Part shown: in pieces, positions 45,193 through 54,275 of the stretch | How positions within the stretch are numbered: the stretch's first letter is position 1 | Layout: every line of letters starts with the position of its first letter | Assembly: GCA_038322235.1 (NCBI GenBank) | Contig: JBBQFQ010000011.1 | Coordinates: forward strand, 45,296-109,295 | DNA length: 64,000 bases | Direction: 5' to 3' | Source: SZAS-18 sp038322235 | Lineage (GTDB): Bacteria > Verrucomicrobiota > Verrucomicrobiia > Chthoniobacterales > SZAS-18 | The notes under the pieces: generated by a model | What the model was told of the DNA's origin: nothing | Seen by the model: only the letters and a program-made list of their open reading frames with translations | Databases searched by the model: none | Program-made: the position numbers and the translations under genes

Positions 45193-47883
45193 TCACGGAC
45201 CGCTGACCGCAAAGCTCGGGAAGCGGGTCCGTAACTCGTCCTCGGCCTTCTTCGCCTCGGCGGTTTTGCCGGCTTTTCGATAGGCTTCAACCGCGAGGGA
45301 GAGGGCGCGCGGCGTGAGGTCGGGATCGTCGTAGAGCACCGCGACACTCATGAAAGCCTTGGCGGCTTCGAGGGCATCGCCCTTCGCCAGTGCGATCTGA
45401 CCCATCAACAAACGGGCTTCCGCATTCAGCCGTCCTTCGGCCTGCAGGTTCAGCGCCTGGTCGGCGCTCTTTTGGGCCTCGACGAAATTCCCCTGCCCGA
45501 CGAAGGCCTCACCCACGGCCAGATAGCCCTGGGCCTGCGCCGCCGCGAGCACCGGCTTGGTGGCGAGGTATTTCTCGGCGGCCGCTTTCGCTCCCGGCCA
45601 GTCCTTCAGAAACAGCCGGCAGCGGGCGACGAGCAACCAGGCGTCCGCGCTCGTGTTTTGCGGGCTGTCCGCGGCTGCGGCAAGGTAGGGCTCGGCGCGA
45701 TCGTATTTCCGGGTCTCAAAGAGATACGAGCCGAGATAATTCAGCACCTGGGCGGGAATCGCCGGCTGGATCCCCGCCTTCATGTACTCGCCAGTCCGCG
45801 CTTCGAGGGGTCCCTTGTCCTCGGCGTTGAAATAACTCAGGATCAGGAACAGCCAGGCCTTGTTCTTGTATTCCGCATCGGCCATCGCCGCGGTCAGGGA
45901 CGGGACGGCATCCTTGTAATTCTTGGCCTCGAAGGCCGTGCGCCCCACCCAGAAATTTGCCACGCCGGCGCTGGAGGACTGGGGGAATTCGCGCAGCAGG
46001 ATCTTGAAGGTTTCCACCATGCCCTTCGGATCCTCGACCTGGCCCAGCAACAGTGCCTTCTGGCGCAGGGCGAGCTCCCTTTCCTTCGCCTTCGGAAAAT
46101 CGGAAAGCAGCGCGTTGAAATCCTGCAGGGCCGCCGGAAAATTCCGGAATTGCTGATACGCCAGACCCCGCTGAGCCAGCGCCTTCGGGGCCAGGGCGCT
46201 GTCGGGATACGCGCGCAGGAACCGGCTGAAAGCTTCGATTACCTTGTCGGGCAGTTTCAGCTGCGCGAAGCAATACCCCACGCGATAAGCCGCCTCGGCT
46301 CGGTACTTCGGTTCGATGTAGCTCGATTCCTGCACCTGGAGGTACGCTCCCGCCGCTTCCGGATACTTTTCCTTCTTGAAAAGGACCTCCGCCTTGATGA
46401 GCCGCACCTTGTCCGCCCGCTCGGGCTCAGGGTTCGACGCGAGGAATTTCTCCGCGGCCGCCTCCAGCTTCGGATCGCTCGACGCATAGAGCGTGACCAC
46501 GCGCTGGTAGGCGACATCAGCCGCCTGCGGAGACTTGGGAAACTCTTTGAGCAGCTGGTCATACAGCGCCAGCGCGTCCTGCGGCTGACCGACTTGCCGG
46601 AGCGAATTTGCCGAAAGGAGCATGGCCTCGGAACGGTTCTCGGGGGTCAGCGCGGAACCGTGCGCCTGGAAGCCCGCGATGAGTTCCTTGTACTTGTTTG
46701 TCCGATAGAGAATGCGGAACTGTCCGAGACGCGCATCGCTGCGCTGGGCGGCAGTCGCTTCGCCGTTTGGCCAGTCGATCACCATCTGCAGATTTCGGAG
46801 GGCGGCGTCCCACTGCAGGAGGTCGGCCGCGATCACGCCCGCCTTGAGATGGCCTTCCACCCGCAGCGATTCCTTCGAGGCATCGCGTGCGAGCGCCTCG
46901 AACTGCCGGAACGATTCGCTTCGCCTTCCGTCCGTGTAGGCCTGGCGCGCGAGCGAGAGCCGCGCGTAATCCCGGTAGGGATTCTCGCCGGAAATCTCGA
47001 CGATTCGCTCATAGATTTCCCGCGTCTCGATACGCCGGTCCAGATTTTCCAGGCACAGCGCGGCGTAATACAGCGACGCCAGCTTCACGTCACTGGCCTT
47101 GGCGAGCAGGGCGGACCTTTGAAAGAGCGGCAGCGAGGAACGAAAATCCTTTTCGTTGTAGTGGATCACCGCCAGCCGGTAGTGGGCGGGACCGAGAAAG
47201 TCGCCTCGCTCGCCCGCTTCCACGATGAGATTGCGGAACGCGGTGGTGGCAGCGGGCATCCGGTTGAGATTCCGATAGCATTCCCCCAGGCGATAAAAGG
47301 CCGGTTGCCGCTCCGCTGCGCCCGGCGAGAGCGACAGAAACTTCTCGTACTCCGCCGCCGCCTGCGCCCACTGCTTGCGCGCAAAAAAATTGTTGGCGAG
47401 TTCGAACTGGACCGTTTCCGGGGTGGCCGTTTCCCCGGCCGCGCCCGGCGAAATGCGGATGGTCGTGCCGTCATCCGCCCCGGCTGCTGCCGCCGGACCC
47501 GGCTCGGCCGGTCGCTTCATCTGAGGAGTGATCGGGGTGGGCGTCGGTCGCCGGCCACCCGGCGCGGTCCCGCCCTCAAGCGCCCGACTGATCGGGTCGT
47601 CCGGGGAAAAATAATCTTCGCCGGGCCGCGGGCCCACGCGCTCCGCGGGTCGCACCGGCACCCCGTCCTCGGTGATTTCTGCCTTCGGCGCGGGCGTCAC
47701 GCGCTGCGCCCGGCGCACCGTCGGGGCCGGCGCGGCCTCCGGAACGGGAGTCGGCGTGACGCGGCGCCAGGGAAACTGGGCCGGGGCGAGCGGGGCGACC
47801 GCCAGCAGCAGCGCGAGCGTGCCGAGCCGGGCGGGGTGGCGGGAGCGCCCGGGGGAACGGGGGAGGCGGCGGACAGACGTCAT
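45193..47883 (-). CDS. large periplasmic TPR protein of an ExbBD-type module
   Basis: An 896-residue protein with a signal peptide (LGTLALLLAVAPLAPAQ), a Pro/Thr/Arg-rich segment (about 35-140), and then at least twelve tetratricopeptide-like repeats from about residue 165 to the end (for example FFARKQWAQAAAEYEKFL and YFLF-type helices). Such TPR proteins follow ExbB/ExbD in Verrucomicrobiota, Planctomycetota and Myxococcota, and resemble CpoB/YbgF-type partners. Its ATG overlaps the ExbD stop by ATGA (47880-47883). It probably relays proton-motive-force energy to an envelope process. The binding partner is unknown. Confidence 0.85.
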   Translation of the reverse strand: MTSVRRLPRSPGRSRHPARLGTLALLLAVAPLAPAQFPWRRVTPTPVPEAAPAPTVRRAQRVTPAPKAEITEDGVPVRPAERVGPRPGEDYFSPDDPISRALEGGTAPGGRRPTPTPITPQMKRPAEPGPAAAAGADDGTTIRISPGAAGETATPETVQFELANNFFARKQWAQAAAEYEKFLSLSPGAAERQPAFYRLGECYRNLNRMPAATTAFRNLIVEAGERGDFLGPAHYRLAVIHYNEKDFRSSLPLFQRSALLAKASDVKLASLYYAALCLENLDRRIETREIYERIVEISGENPYRDYARLSLARQAYTDGRRSESFRQFEALARDASKESLRVEGHLKAGVIAADLLQWDAALRNLQMVIDWPNGEATAAQRSDARLGQFRILYRTNKYKELIAGFQAHGSALTPENRSEAMLLSANSLRQVGQPQDALALYDQLLKEFPKSPQAADVAYQRVVTLYASSDPKLEAAAEKFLASNPEPERADKVRLIKAEVLFKKEKYPEAAGAYLQVQESSYIEPKYRAEAAYRVGYCFAQLKLPDKVIEAFSRFLRAYPDSALAPKALAQRGLAYQQFRNFPAALQDFNALLSDFPKAKERELALRQKALLLGQVEDPKGMVETFKILLREFPQSSSAGVANFWVGRTAFEAKNYKDAVPSLTAAMADAEYKNKAWLFLILSYFNAEDKGPLEARTGEYMKAGIQPAIPAQVLNYLGSYLFETRKYDRAEPYLAAAADSPQNTSADAWLLVARCRLFLKDWPGAKAAAEKYLATKPVLAAAQAQGYLAVGEAFVGQGNFVEAQKSADQALNLQAEGRLNAEARLLMGQIALAKGDALEAAKAFMSVAVLYDDPDLTPRALSLAVEAYRKAGKTAEAKKAEDELRTRFPSFAVSGP

Positions 47884-48305
47884 GGCGTGGCGGGCGCAGG
47901 CTTGGCGGTGGCGAAGGCGACGTTCCAGATGTTCGCGCTTCGGCAGACGTCCAGCACCTCCACGATGTAGCGATAGTTCACCGATTCGTCACCCCGCAGG
48001 ATCACGGCCTGATCCGGATAGATCCCGGAGATTTGCAGGAGCTTGGCCCGGAGCTGGTCGGCCGAAAGCGTCTGCCGGTTGAGGATGATGGCACCGTCCG
48101 GCTTCACGTTGATGATCAGCTCCTGCAGATTCCGGCGCGTTTCCTTCCCCTCCTTTGCCGCCGGGACCTTCACATCGAGCGCCAGCTCCTCCTTGGAAAA
48201 GTTGTATGTGACGATGAAAAAAATCAGCAGGCACGCGAAGATGTCCACCATCGGGGTGATCTGAAAACCCGGGGGCGGCGCGACGGTGGAGATGCGGAAA
48301 CGCAT
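47880..48305 (-). CDS. ExbD/TolR-type biopolymer transport protein
   Basis: A 141-residue single-pass protein. PGFQITPMVDIFACLLIFFI has the conserved membrane Asp of the proton path. The periplasmic domain contains LNRQTLSADQLRAKL and VILRGDESVNYRYIVEVLDV, standard for ExbD/TolR. It lies 36 nt after the ExbB-type gene and overlaps the TPR gene by 4 nt. Confidence 0.93.
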   Translation of the reverse strand: MRFRISTVAPPPGFQITPMVDIFACLLIFFIVTYNFSKEELALDVKVPAAKEGKETRRNLQELIINVKPDGAIILNRQTLSADQLRAKLLQISGIYPDQAVILRGDESVNYRYIVEVLDVCRSANIWNVAFATAKPAPATP

Positions 48306-48341
48306 GGCGGAAAGGGCGGGAAACGGGCAGCCAGCTGCGGC

Positions 48342-49172
48342 CTAGAATTCCTCCATCAGCATCGGGTCGCGCACCTCGCCGCGGCGCGGAGCGGGACCGC
48401 GCGACGGCGTGTAACTCATCGAAAAAGTCGCGAAGAATTGGGTGGTCGCAGCTTCGAGTTCGGCCGTGAGGCGGCCGGCCCGGGTCCGGAAGAGCGCGTA
48501 AGCGCTGAAGGCCATGATGCCCACCATCAGACCAGCCGCGGTGCAGACGAGCGCTTCTGAAACTCCGTTCGCGAGCATGAGCGGCTTCGAGCCGGCGACG
48601 TCCGCCGCGAGCGCGCCGAAGGACTTGATCATGCCGGAGACGGTTCCGAGTAGCCCGATCATCGGCGCGATCGCCCCGAGATCCGCGAGGTAGCTCACCC
48701 GCTGGTTCAACGCCGAGGCTTGCCGGATTCCTTCTGACTCGGCAATCTCTCTGATGGCCTCGATCGGCGCGTTCGGGTTCTTCGTCGAGAAATCGAGCGT
48801 TCGCTGCACCACCCGGGCGAGGGATTCCCCGGCGCGGTTCGCATCGGAGAGAAGGCCAAGGTAATCCCGCTTCCGCAGGCGAGCCTCGATCGTGTGGAGA
48901 AATCCGGCGGTGACCACGCCGCCTTTCCGCACGCTGAAGAGGAAAAACAGGATCAGCAGCACCGTGAACACCGAGAGCGCGGCGAGCGGGATCATGAAGA
49001 TCCCGCCGGACGAGAGGATGTCCCAGGCCGTGTACGTTCTCTGCGCGGCCTCCGCCGCGGTACCGGTGGGGATGGGAAAGACCGGCGAAGGCTTGGGGCC
49101 GCCTTGGGCGAGCAGTGCAGCGGAGCTGCCGAGGAACGCTGTGACGGCGGCGAGACCGGAGGGGATTTTCAT
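48342..49172 (-). CDS. ExbB/TolQ/MotA-type proton channel protein
   Basis: A 276-residue inner-membrane protein with an N-terminal signal-like segment. A first helix (IFMIPLAALSVFTVLLILFF) and then two helices in the conserved MotA_ExbB region follow; LADLGAIAPMIGLLGTVSGMIKSF and GVSEALVCTAAGLMVGIMAFSAY are diagnostic (split here: APMIGLLGTVSGMIKSF). It pairs with ExbD to form a proton-driven stator. The Ala/Gly/Pro-rich start before the first helix is typical of the secreted-leader ExbB variants with the TPR partner. Confidence 0.93.
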   Translation of the reverse strand: MKIPSGLAAVTAFLGSSAALLAQGGPKPSPVFPIPTGTAAEAAQRTYTAWDILSSGGIFMIPLAALSVFTVLLILFFLFSVRKGGVVTAGFLHTIEARLRKRDYLGLLSDANRAGESLARVVQRTLDFSTKNPNAPIEAIREIAESEGIRQASALNQRVSYLADLGAIAPMIGLLGTVSGMIKSFGALAADVAGSKPLMLANGVSEALVCTAAGLMVGIMAFSAYALFRTRAGRLTAELEAATTQFFATFSMSYTPSRGPAPRRGEVRDPMLMEEF

Positions 49173-49315
49173 GCGGGCGTGACGAGAATACCGGGCGCGC
49201 TCCGCTGCGCAACCACCGCGCGAGTGCGGGACGCCCGCGTGGTGGGTTAGACGGGAGGCAGGTGGTTTTGCTCAATGCCGCCGCTTTTGACCCGCGCCGG
49301 GGAGCGCACCTCACA

Positions 49316-50629
49316 TCACTTCTGGGTCTCGGCCTTCCAGTCCATCGCCATGCGGATGCGCGCGCGTCCGCTCGGGTGATCGAAGAAAAACATCTCCTCG
49401 AGCGGACCGGGATCGAGCTTTCGATACACGCCAAGCTTCAACGCCACCTGGGCAAATCCGTCCGGCTCGCGCGAGACGTTCAGGCCGAACGCATCGGCCT
49501 CGCGCTCCGCCACGCGGATGGTCGATTTTAGGACGGGCGTCAGGAGGAAGAAGTAGGTCGAGAAGAGCAGGATGATGAGCGGGAACCCGGCGGGATCGGC
49601 GATCCCCCGCACTCCCCACTTCGCGCCCCAGCGCGCCACGATCCCCTGAAAGAGGGCCGCGCAGAGGCCGAACGCGCCCGCGAGAATCACTCCGAAGGTG
49701 ACGAGAAACTTCCCGATGTGGTTCAGCACGTAGTGCCCCATCTCGTGGGCCATCACCATCCGGATCTCCGGGAGCGAGCACTGGTTGAGCAGATTGTCGT
49801 TCAGAGCGATCCGCGTCGTCCCGAGGAATCCCGCCACGTTCGCGCTCACGCGCTTCGTCTGCCGCGACGCGTCGAATTGCATGACGTCATTCACCGGGAT
49901 CTGGTTCGCCTTCGCCATCGTCAGGATCGGATCGCGCACGCTGGCGTCGGTCAGCGGCTTGTACTCGTTGAAGAGCGGATCAAGGAATACCGGCTGCAGG
50001 AGCAGCAAGAAAACCATGAGCCCCACGCTCACGGCCGTCCCCCAGACCCACCACGTCTTCGTGGCGACGCGAAACACCCCGTAGAGGAACGCCAGCGCGA
50101 TGGGAGTACCCAGGAGGCCCACGCCCAGGCCGATGAGTTGCTCGCCGAACCACGGCCCGAATGTCTGGGTCGCCATGCCGTATTGATGCTCCCGGAAGTA
50201 GCCTTCGTAGACGGTCAGCGGAAACCTCAGAAGCGACGTCAGCAGCACGTAGCCCGCCGCGTAGATCATCACCTGGAGCGGCCGGAAGCGGGTCGTGCGT
50301 TCCGCAAAATCCCGCAACCGCGCGGATAGACCCGCCGCGAGCAGCAGCAGCGAGATCCCCGCGCCCAGCAGATAATTCCAGAGGATCAGCCAGTAGGTTC
50401 CTTCGAAGTAGACGTCCGACTTCGCCCGCTTCTCGGCCGGGACGGACTCCAGGTAGGCGCGCGTCGCGGCGGCCGCGTCGAAGGCAGCCCCCGTGACGGC
50501 CGCCGCGGGCGGCGGCGTGGACGCGGGTGGGACCGCGCGGGCGGCTGGAAGGGCGCCGAAGCCGGTGAGCAGGAGGAACGCAAGCGCCGCGAGACGCGGG
50601 CGGAAGAGGAAATGTGGAACGCTCGCCAT
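49316..50629 (-). CDS. M48 (Ste24/CAAX-type) membrane metalloprotease
   Basis: A 437-residue integral-membrane zinc protease. The N-terminal hydrophobic segment (LAALAFLLLTGFGALP) is followed by four or more helices of the M48 N-terminal domain, the zinc site MVMAHEMGHYVL (HExxH near residue 293) and the third ligand in AEREADAFGLN. SANVAGFLGTTRIALNDNLL precedes the site, as in Ste24/HtpX-like enzymes. It probably degrades or processes membrane proteins. 72 bp separate it from the downstream end of the hydrolase gene. Confidence 0.9.
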   Translation of the reverse strand: MASVPHFLFRPRLAALAFLLLTGFGALPAARAVPPASTPPPAAAVTGAAFDAAAATRAYLESVPAEKRAKSDVYFEGTYWLILWNYLLGAGISLLLLAAGLSARLRDFAERTTRFRPLQVMIYAAGYVLLTSLLRFPLTVYEGYFREHQYGMATQTFGPWFGEQLIGLGVGLLGTPIALAFLYGVFRVATKTWWVWGTAVSVGLMVFLLLLQPVFLDPLFNEYKPLTDASVRDPILTMAKANQIPVNDVMQFDASRQTKRVSANVAGFLGTTRIALNDNLLNQCSLPEIRMVMAHEMGHYVLNHIGKFLVTFGVILAGAFGLCAALFQGIVARWGAKWGVRGIADPAGFPLIILLFSTYFFLLTPVLKSTIRVAEREADAFGLNVSREPDGFAQVALKLGVYRKLDPGPLEEMFFFDHPSGRARIRMAMDWKAETQK

Positions 50630-50701
50630 GGCCCATCGAACGGAATCCGCGGCTCGCTGGCAAGCCGGCGCAGGTCAATGCGCAAGAAGGGCTCGGAAAT
50701 T

Positions 50702-51793
50702 TCAGATTTCCGATTTAACCCCGGCCGTCTCGCGTTGACCGCTGCGCTCCGCGACGTGGACCATTTCGGCGACGTACTTTTCCGGTTCCTCGAACTGCAG
50801 CCAGTGCCCCGAGCGTTCGAACCAGACCCAACGCTTCCCCGCTGGCGCCTCCAGCTGGGCAAAGAAACGCTCGGCCACGAGTGGAGAGAGCAGGACGTCG
50901 TGCCGGCCCTGCAGGAGGGTGACGGGCACCTCCAGCCGCGAGACGACCGGGAAGAGATTCACCTCATGCAGGCGCTGGCGAAAGAAGGCGCGCACCCACC
51001 GGCCGAAGCCGAGGGCGATCCGGAACAGGTCGCGCCACCGGTAAGCCGGGGAGCTCCACGCGAGCTCGAGAAAGCGGCCGGGCGGCACGGGCTGGAACCG
51101 ACCGCGCGCCATCGTTCGCGCCGCCCGGTCAAGAAGCTGATACTGCCGGTAGGTCTTATAGGGCGCGGCGCGGAACTTCTCCAGGTCGCGCAGGACGGTC
51201 GCGTCTCCCGCCTCTCGCGCACGCTGCAACGCCAGGAGGTACCGCTCTTCTTCGGAGGCCATGAGGCTGCTGATCTGCCCGACGCCGGTATAGGAATGGA
51301 AGCAGGCGGGAAACCGGGCCACGGCCAGCGTCGCCGCCACCGTTCCCCATGAATGGGCGAGCAGATGCACGCGTTTCGCACCACGCTCCCGCCGGAGCCA
51401 CCCGACGAGTTCCATCAAATCGCTCACGACTTCTTCGATCCCGAGAGGGGTGGCCCGCCAGCGGACAGATCTTCCGCTCTCGCGCTGATCCCAATGCACC
51501 ACGATGAACCGCGACTCGAGCGCCGAATGCGCGTGCCCGAAGGGCATCGCGGGATAGCCGGGTCCCCCATGCACGATCAGCAGGACGGGGTTTTCCGCCT
51601 CGTGCCCGCGGAGCTGCACCCACTGTTCGTGCCCGCCCAGCCGCAGCGGCATCAGGAGGTCGATCCCGCTGGGCGGGGAGTGCGTCCGCTGACGCGCCCG
51701 CTCCTGCGCCCGCCGCCGCGCCCACCGGAGCAGGGACATCGCCCCTGTCAGAGCGAGAAGTACGCCGGCCGCTCCAGCCATCAGCGGGTGCAT
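50702..51793 (-). CDS. membrane-anchored alpha/beta hydrolase (prolyl-aminopeptidase-like)
   Basis: A 363-residue alpha/beta hydrolase with an N-terminal helix (MAGAAGVLLALTGAMSLL). VLLIVHGGPGYPAMPFG is the oxyanion loop of proline iminopeptidase-like enzymes. VHWDQRESGRS follows. The nucleophile elbow is LLAHSWGTVAATL, the Asp is in LLQGRHDVLL, and the His in FERSGHWLQFEEP. The cap domain lies between. The substrate is unknown; many such proteins are esterases. ATG 51793 overlaps the stop of the radical SAM gene by 13 nt, so the two are probably coupled. Confidence 0.85.
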   Translation of the reverse strand: MHPLMAGAAGVLLALTGAMSLLRWARRRAQERARQRTHSPPSGIDLLMPLRLGGHEQWVQLRGHEAENPVLLIVHGGPGYPAMPFGHAHSALESRFIVVHWDQRESGRSVRWRATPLGIEEVVSDLMELVGWLRRERGAKRVHLLAHSWGTVAATLAVARFPACFHSYTGVGQISSLMASEEERYLLALQRAREAGDATVLRDLEKFRAAPYKTYRQYQLLDRAARTMARGRFQPVPPGRFLELAWSSPAYRWRDLFRIALGFGRWVRAFFRQRLHEVNLFPVVSRLEVPVTLLQGRHDVLLSPLVAERFFAQLEAPAGKRWVWFERSGHWLQFEEPEKYVAEMVHVAERSGQRETAGVKSEI

Positions 51794-53238
51794 GGTTCGG
51801 CGAGAACGGACTCGGCAGTCCCGTTCGAAATGGCCCGCCCGGCCTGATCCCGGAGGCGCTCCCCGTAAATCGCCGACCAGCGACCCTGATTCATGGCACA
51901 CATGGGCACCGTCTCCCATTCTCCGGTGGCCCGGTTGAGGATCGACCCCTTGAAGACGCAGGCGTCGAGGCGGGCCTTGACCACGGGATCGCGGTCCGCC
52001 TGTGCCACTTGGGCGGCATCCATGAAGTTGTGCGTGCCGATGTTGATGGTGTGAGCGCGGCCAGCCACAAGATCGCGCAGATGTCCGCCCGGCAGAATTC
52101 CGTGCCGGACGAGCGCGAGCACGCGGGCGGCCGCCCGCAGCGCGAGCCCCGGGGACCGCGCCAGCGCCCCCGCGAGGCGCCAGGGCAGCAGGCTGGAACC
52201 GCCCGTCCCGACCGGATCCGCGTCCGTCGTCATGGTGGAGATCCCGCCGAACGCGGTCACCAGCTCGACCAGCAGAGCCTTCGATTTCTCATCCGTGGGC
52301 AGCAGGGGGACGCAGCGTCCGGTCCGGCGGGACATGAGCAGCGTGGTGCCCTGATTGCAGTCTGGGTGGCCGCCGATGTAAGCATGGCCATCGAGGCTTT
52401 GACCCACGCCCTCGCAGATCGCCTCCCAGACCCGCTGTGGCGTTACGGGCTGCTGGGAGAACACCGTGCGGCCCGTATCCGCCTCCGGCAGGAAACTGAG
52501 ATTTCGCCAGATGTGAGTGCGTTCCGGCTCGGCCAGGAACCACCGAACCAGGTCCGGAATCGAAGCAATGTTCCGCTCCGTCACGGTGCAGTTATGCGCC
52601 AGCTCCAGCGGTAAGCCCGTCTCGCGCCGCATCGCTACGGCCAGGGCGGTGAAGCTCTCCCGCACGGGGTGGAGGTCGGCCTCGGATTTTATCCGGCCGA
52701 TCGGAAAACCATGCCGGCCCGCCTGCGTCATGTCCACGTGCACGGCGATCTGCCGTAGACCGCCTTCGATCAGAAGTCGGCGCAGGAACGCGGGTTGCTC
52801 GATCAGCGTCTGGCCATGTGTCATCAACATCGGCACGAGCCCCACCGCCACGGTGTGGCGCACGATTTCCACCAGCTCATCGGGCCGGCCCGCGCGCCAA
52901 TAGGCATCGGCCACATCGCCGCCCGTGATCTGCAGTCCTCCGCCGGGTCCCTGCGCCCGCCGGCTCGCCTCGATCTGCGCCTTCACATCGACAAGCGCCG
53001 GAATGGGCACTTCATTCGCGTTCTTCGGCAGATAGCAATGGGTGCAATGAAACGAACAAAAGCTGGCCCCGGTGATGAACCCGCAGTGGGTGAGATGTCG
53101 ACCACTGAGCTGGTGCGGGGTCTGCAGCTCGGCCGGGAGCGACTCCCAGCGCGCTTTCAGGAGGGCCGATTTTTCCGGCGCAATGGGCTGGCGGAAGGCG
53201 TGCCAGCGGGCCTGCCAGCGGAGGGGGAGATTCTTCAT
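51781..53238 (-). CDS. radical SAM protein of unknown specificity
   Basis: A 485-residue protein with the radical SAM motif CSFHCTHCYLPK (Cys61, Cys65, Cys68), LQITGGDVADAYW (GGE-like loop) and HVDMTQAGRHGFP further on. The C-terminal 150 residues contain Cys residues in KARLDACVFKGS and VPMCAMNQGRW, which may hold an accessory cluster, though the spacing is not classic SPASM. It is encoded with an alpha/beta hydrolase and, divergently, an acyltransferase, suggesting lipid or small-molecule modification. The reaction cannot be named. Confidence 0.8.
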   Translation of the reverse strand: MKNLPLRWQARWHAFRQPIAPEKSALLKARWESLPAELQTPHQLSGRHLTHCGFITGASFCSFHCTHCYLPKNANEVPIPALVDVKAQIEASRRAQGPGGGLQITGGDVADAYWRAGRPDELVEIVRHTVAVGLVPMLMTHGQTLIEQPAFLRRLLIEGGLRQIAVHVDMTQAGRHGFPIGRIKSEADLHPVRESFTALAVAMRRETGLPLELAHNCTVTERNIASIPDLVRWFLAEPERTHIWRNLSFLPEADTGRTVFSQQPVTPQRVWEAICEGVGQSLDGHAYIGGHPDCNQGTTLLMSRRTGRCVPLLPTDEKSKALLVELVTAFGGISTMTTDADPVGTGGSSLLPWRLAGALARSPGLALRAAARVLALVRHGILPGGHLRDLVAGRAHTINIGTHNFMDAAQVAQADRDPVVKARLDACVFKGSILNRATGEWETVPMCAMNQGRWSAIYGERLRDQAGRAISNGTAESVLAEPCTR

Positions 53239-53348
53239 GAGAAGCGGGATGGATACAGGGCGGGGAGATGCCCGAAATGGGAGCGACTGGGCGGGCGATT
53301 ATTCCCCCCAAACCGTCCTCCGTTAATCGCCTGGGGGGTCGGCGCAAC

Positions 53349-54074
53349 ATGACGCCGCTGGGAAGGCGCGCCCGGCTGGGAACGTTTTTTCAACCGCCCG
53401 GAAGGCTGGCGCTCTGCGCCCATCTCCTCGCCCGCTACGGCATACCGCGGGTGGTCGAGTGGCACCTGCACGGTCGGGAGCAGACGGAAATGGCCGGCCC
53501 CTGCCTCCTGGCCTTCAATCATATCAGCCACTTCGATCCCATGGTTCTGAGCGGCGCGATCCGGCGCAAGGTCGAGTGGATGACGTCGGCCGAGTTCTAT
53601 GCGTGCCCTCTCATGGCCGCTTGCTGGCGCGCGATTGGCAGCATTCCCATCGATCGCAGCCGACGCGATGCGGCGGGCACCAAACAAGCCTTGCGCCGCC
53701 TGCAGGACGGAGCCGCCGTGGGGGTGTTTCCAGAGGCCGGGATCCGCACGGGATCCGCTTCGGTGCTGGAGGGTGCGCCTCTCCGGAGCGGAGCCACCCG
53801 CCTTGCCGCGCTGGCCCGCGCCCCGATCGTGCCGGGTGTCATCCTCGGCTCGGACCGCCTCTACCGCACCGCCCGCTGGTTCAGCTTCCGGCGGACGCCG
53901 GTGTGGTTGGCTTTCGGCCCGCCACTCTCGCCCGGTGCCGAAGCGGAAGACTTGGGTCGCGCCTTGCGCTCTCTCTATCGCGACTTGCGCGCGCGCTACG
54001 ATTTGCAGCCAGAGGATCTCCCCGCCACGCCGCAGCGCCGCAAGGGCCGCGAACCGGGAATTTCGGAAATCTGA
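53349..54074 (+). CDS. 1-acylglycerol-phosphate acyltransferase-like protein (PlsC family)
   Basis: A 241-residue acyltransferase with the catalytic FNHISHFDP (HxxxxD) motif, GSIPIDRSRRDAAGTKQAL (motif II), VGVFPEAGIRTGS (variant of FPEGTRS) and APIVPGVI (motif IV). It transfers an acyl group to a lysophospholipid or related acceptor at the membrane. ATG 53349 is chosen; an earlier in-frame ATG at 53268 would overlap the divergent radical SAM promoter region. It lacks any long transmembrane segment. Confidence 0.87.
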   Translation: MTPLGRRARLGTFFQPPGRLALCAHLLARYGIPRVVEWHLHGREQTEMAGPCLLAFNHISHFDPMVLSGAIRRKVEWMTSAEFYACPLMAACWRAIGSIPIDRSRRDAAGTKQALRRLQDGAAVGVFPEAGIRTGSASVLEGAPLRSGATRLAALARAPIVPGVILGSDRLYRTARWFSFRRTPVWLAFGPPLSPGAEAEDLGRALRSLYRDLRARYDLQPEDLPATPQRRKGREPGISEI

Positions 54075-54275
54075 AAGCTGAAAGGTGAGAATCTCGTTGC
54101 GGCGAAACGGCTTGCTTTCGCGGCACTTCCCCCGCTTAATCGCGCGGCTCGAATCCGGGCGGACCTGGTGGTCCTGCCTGGCGCCGGGTCGAGCCGTCCG
54201 CGGCCGTCGTGGACCATCTGTTCCTGCTCCCTTTTCCGCCTCAGATCTCCCGCGCGGCTCATCCGACCGAACCAC

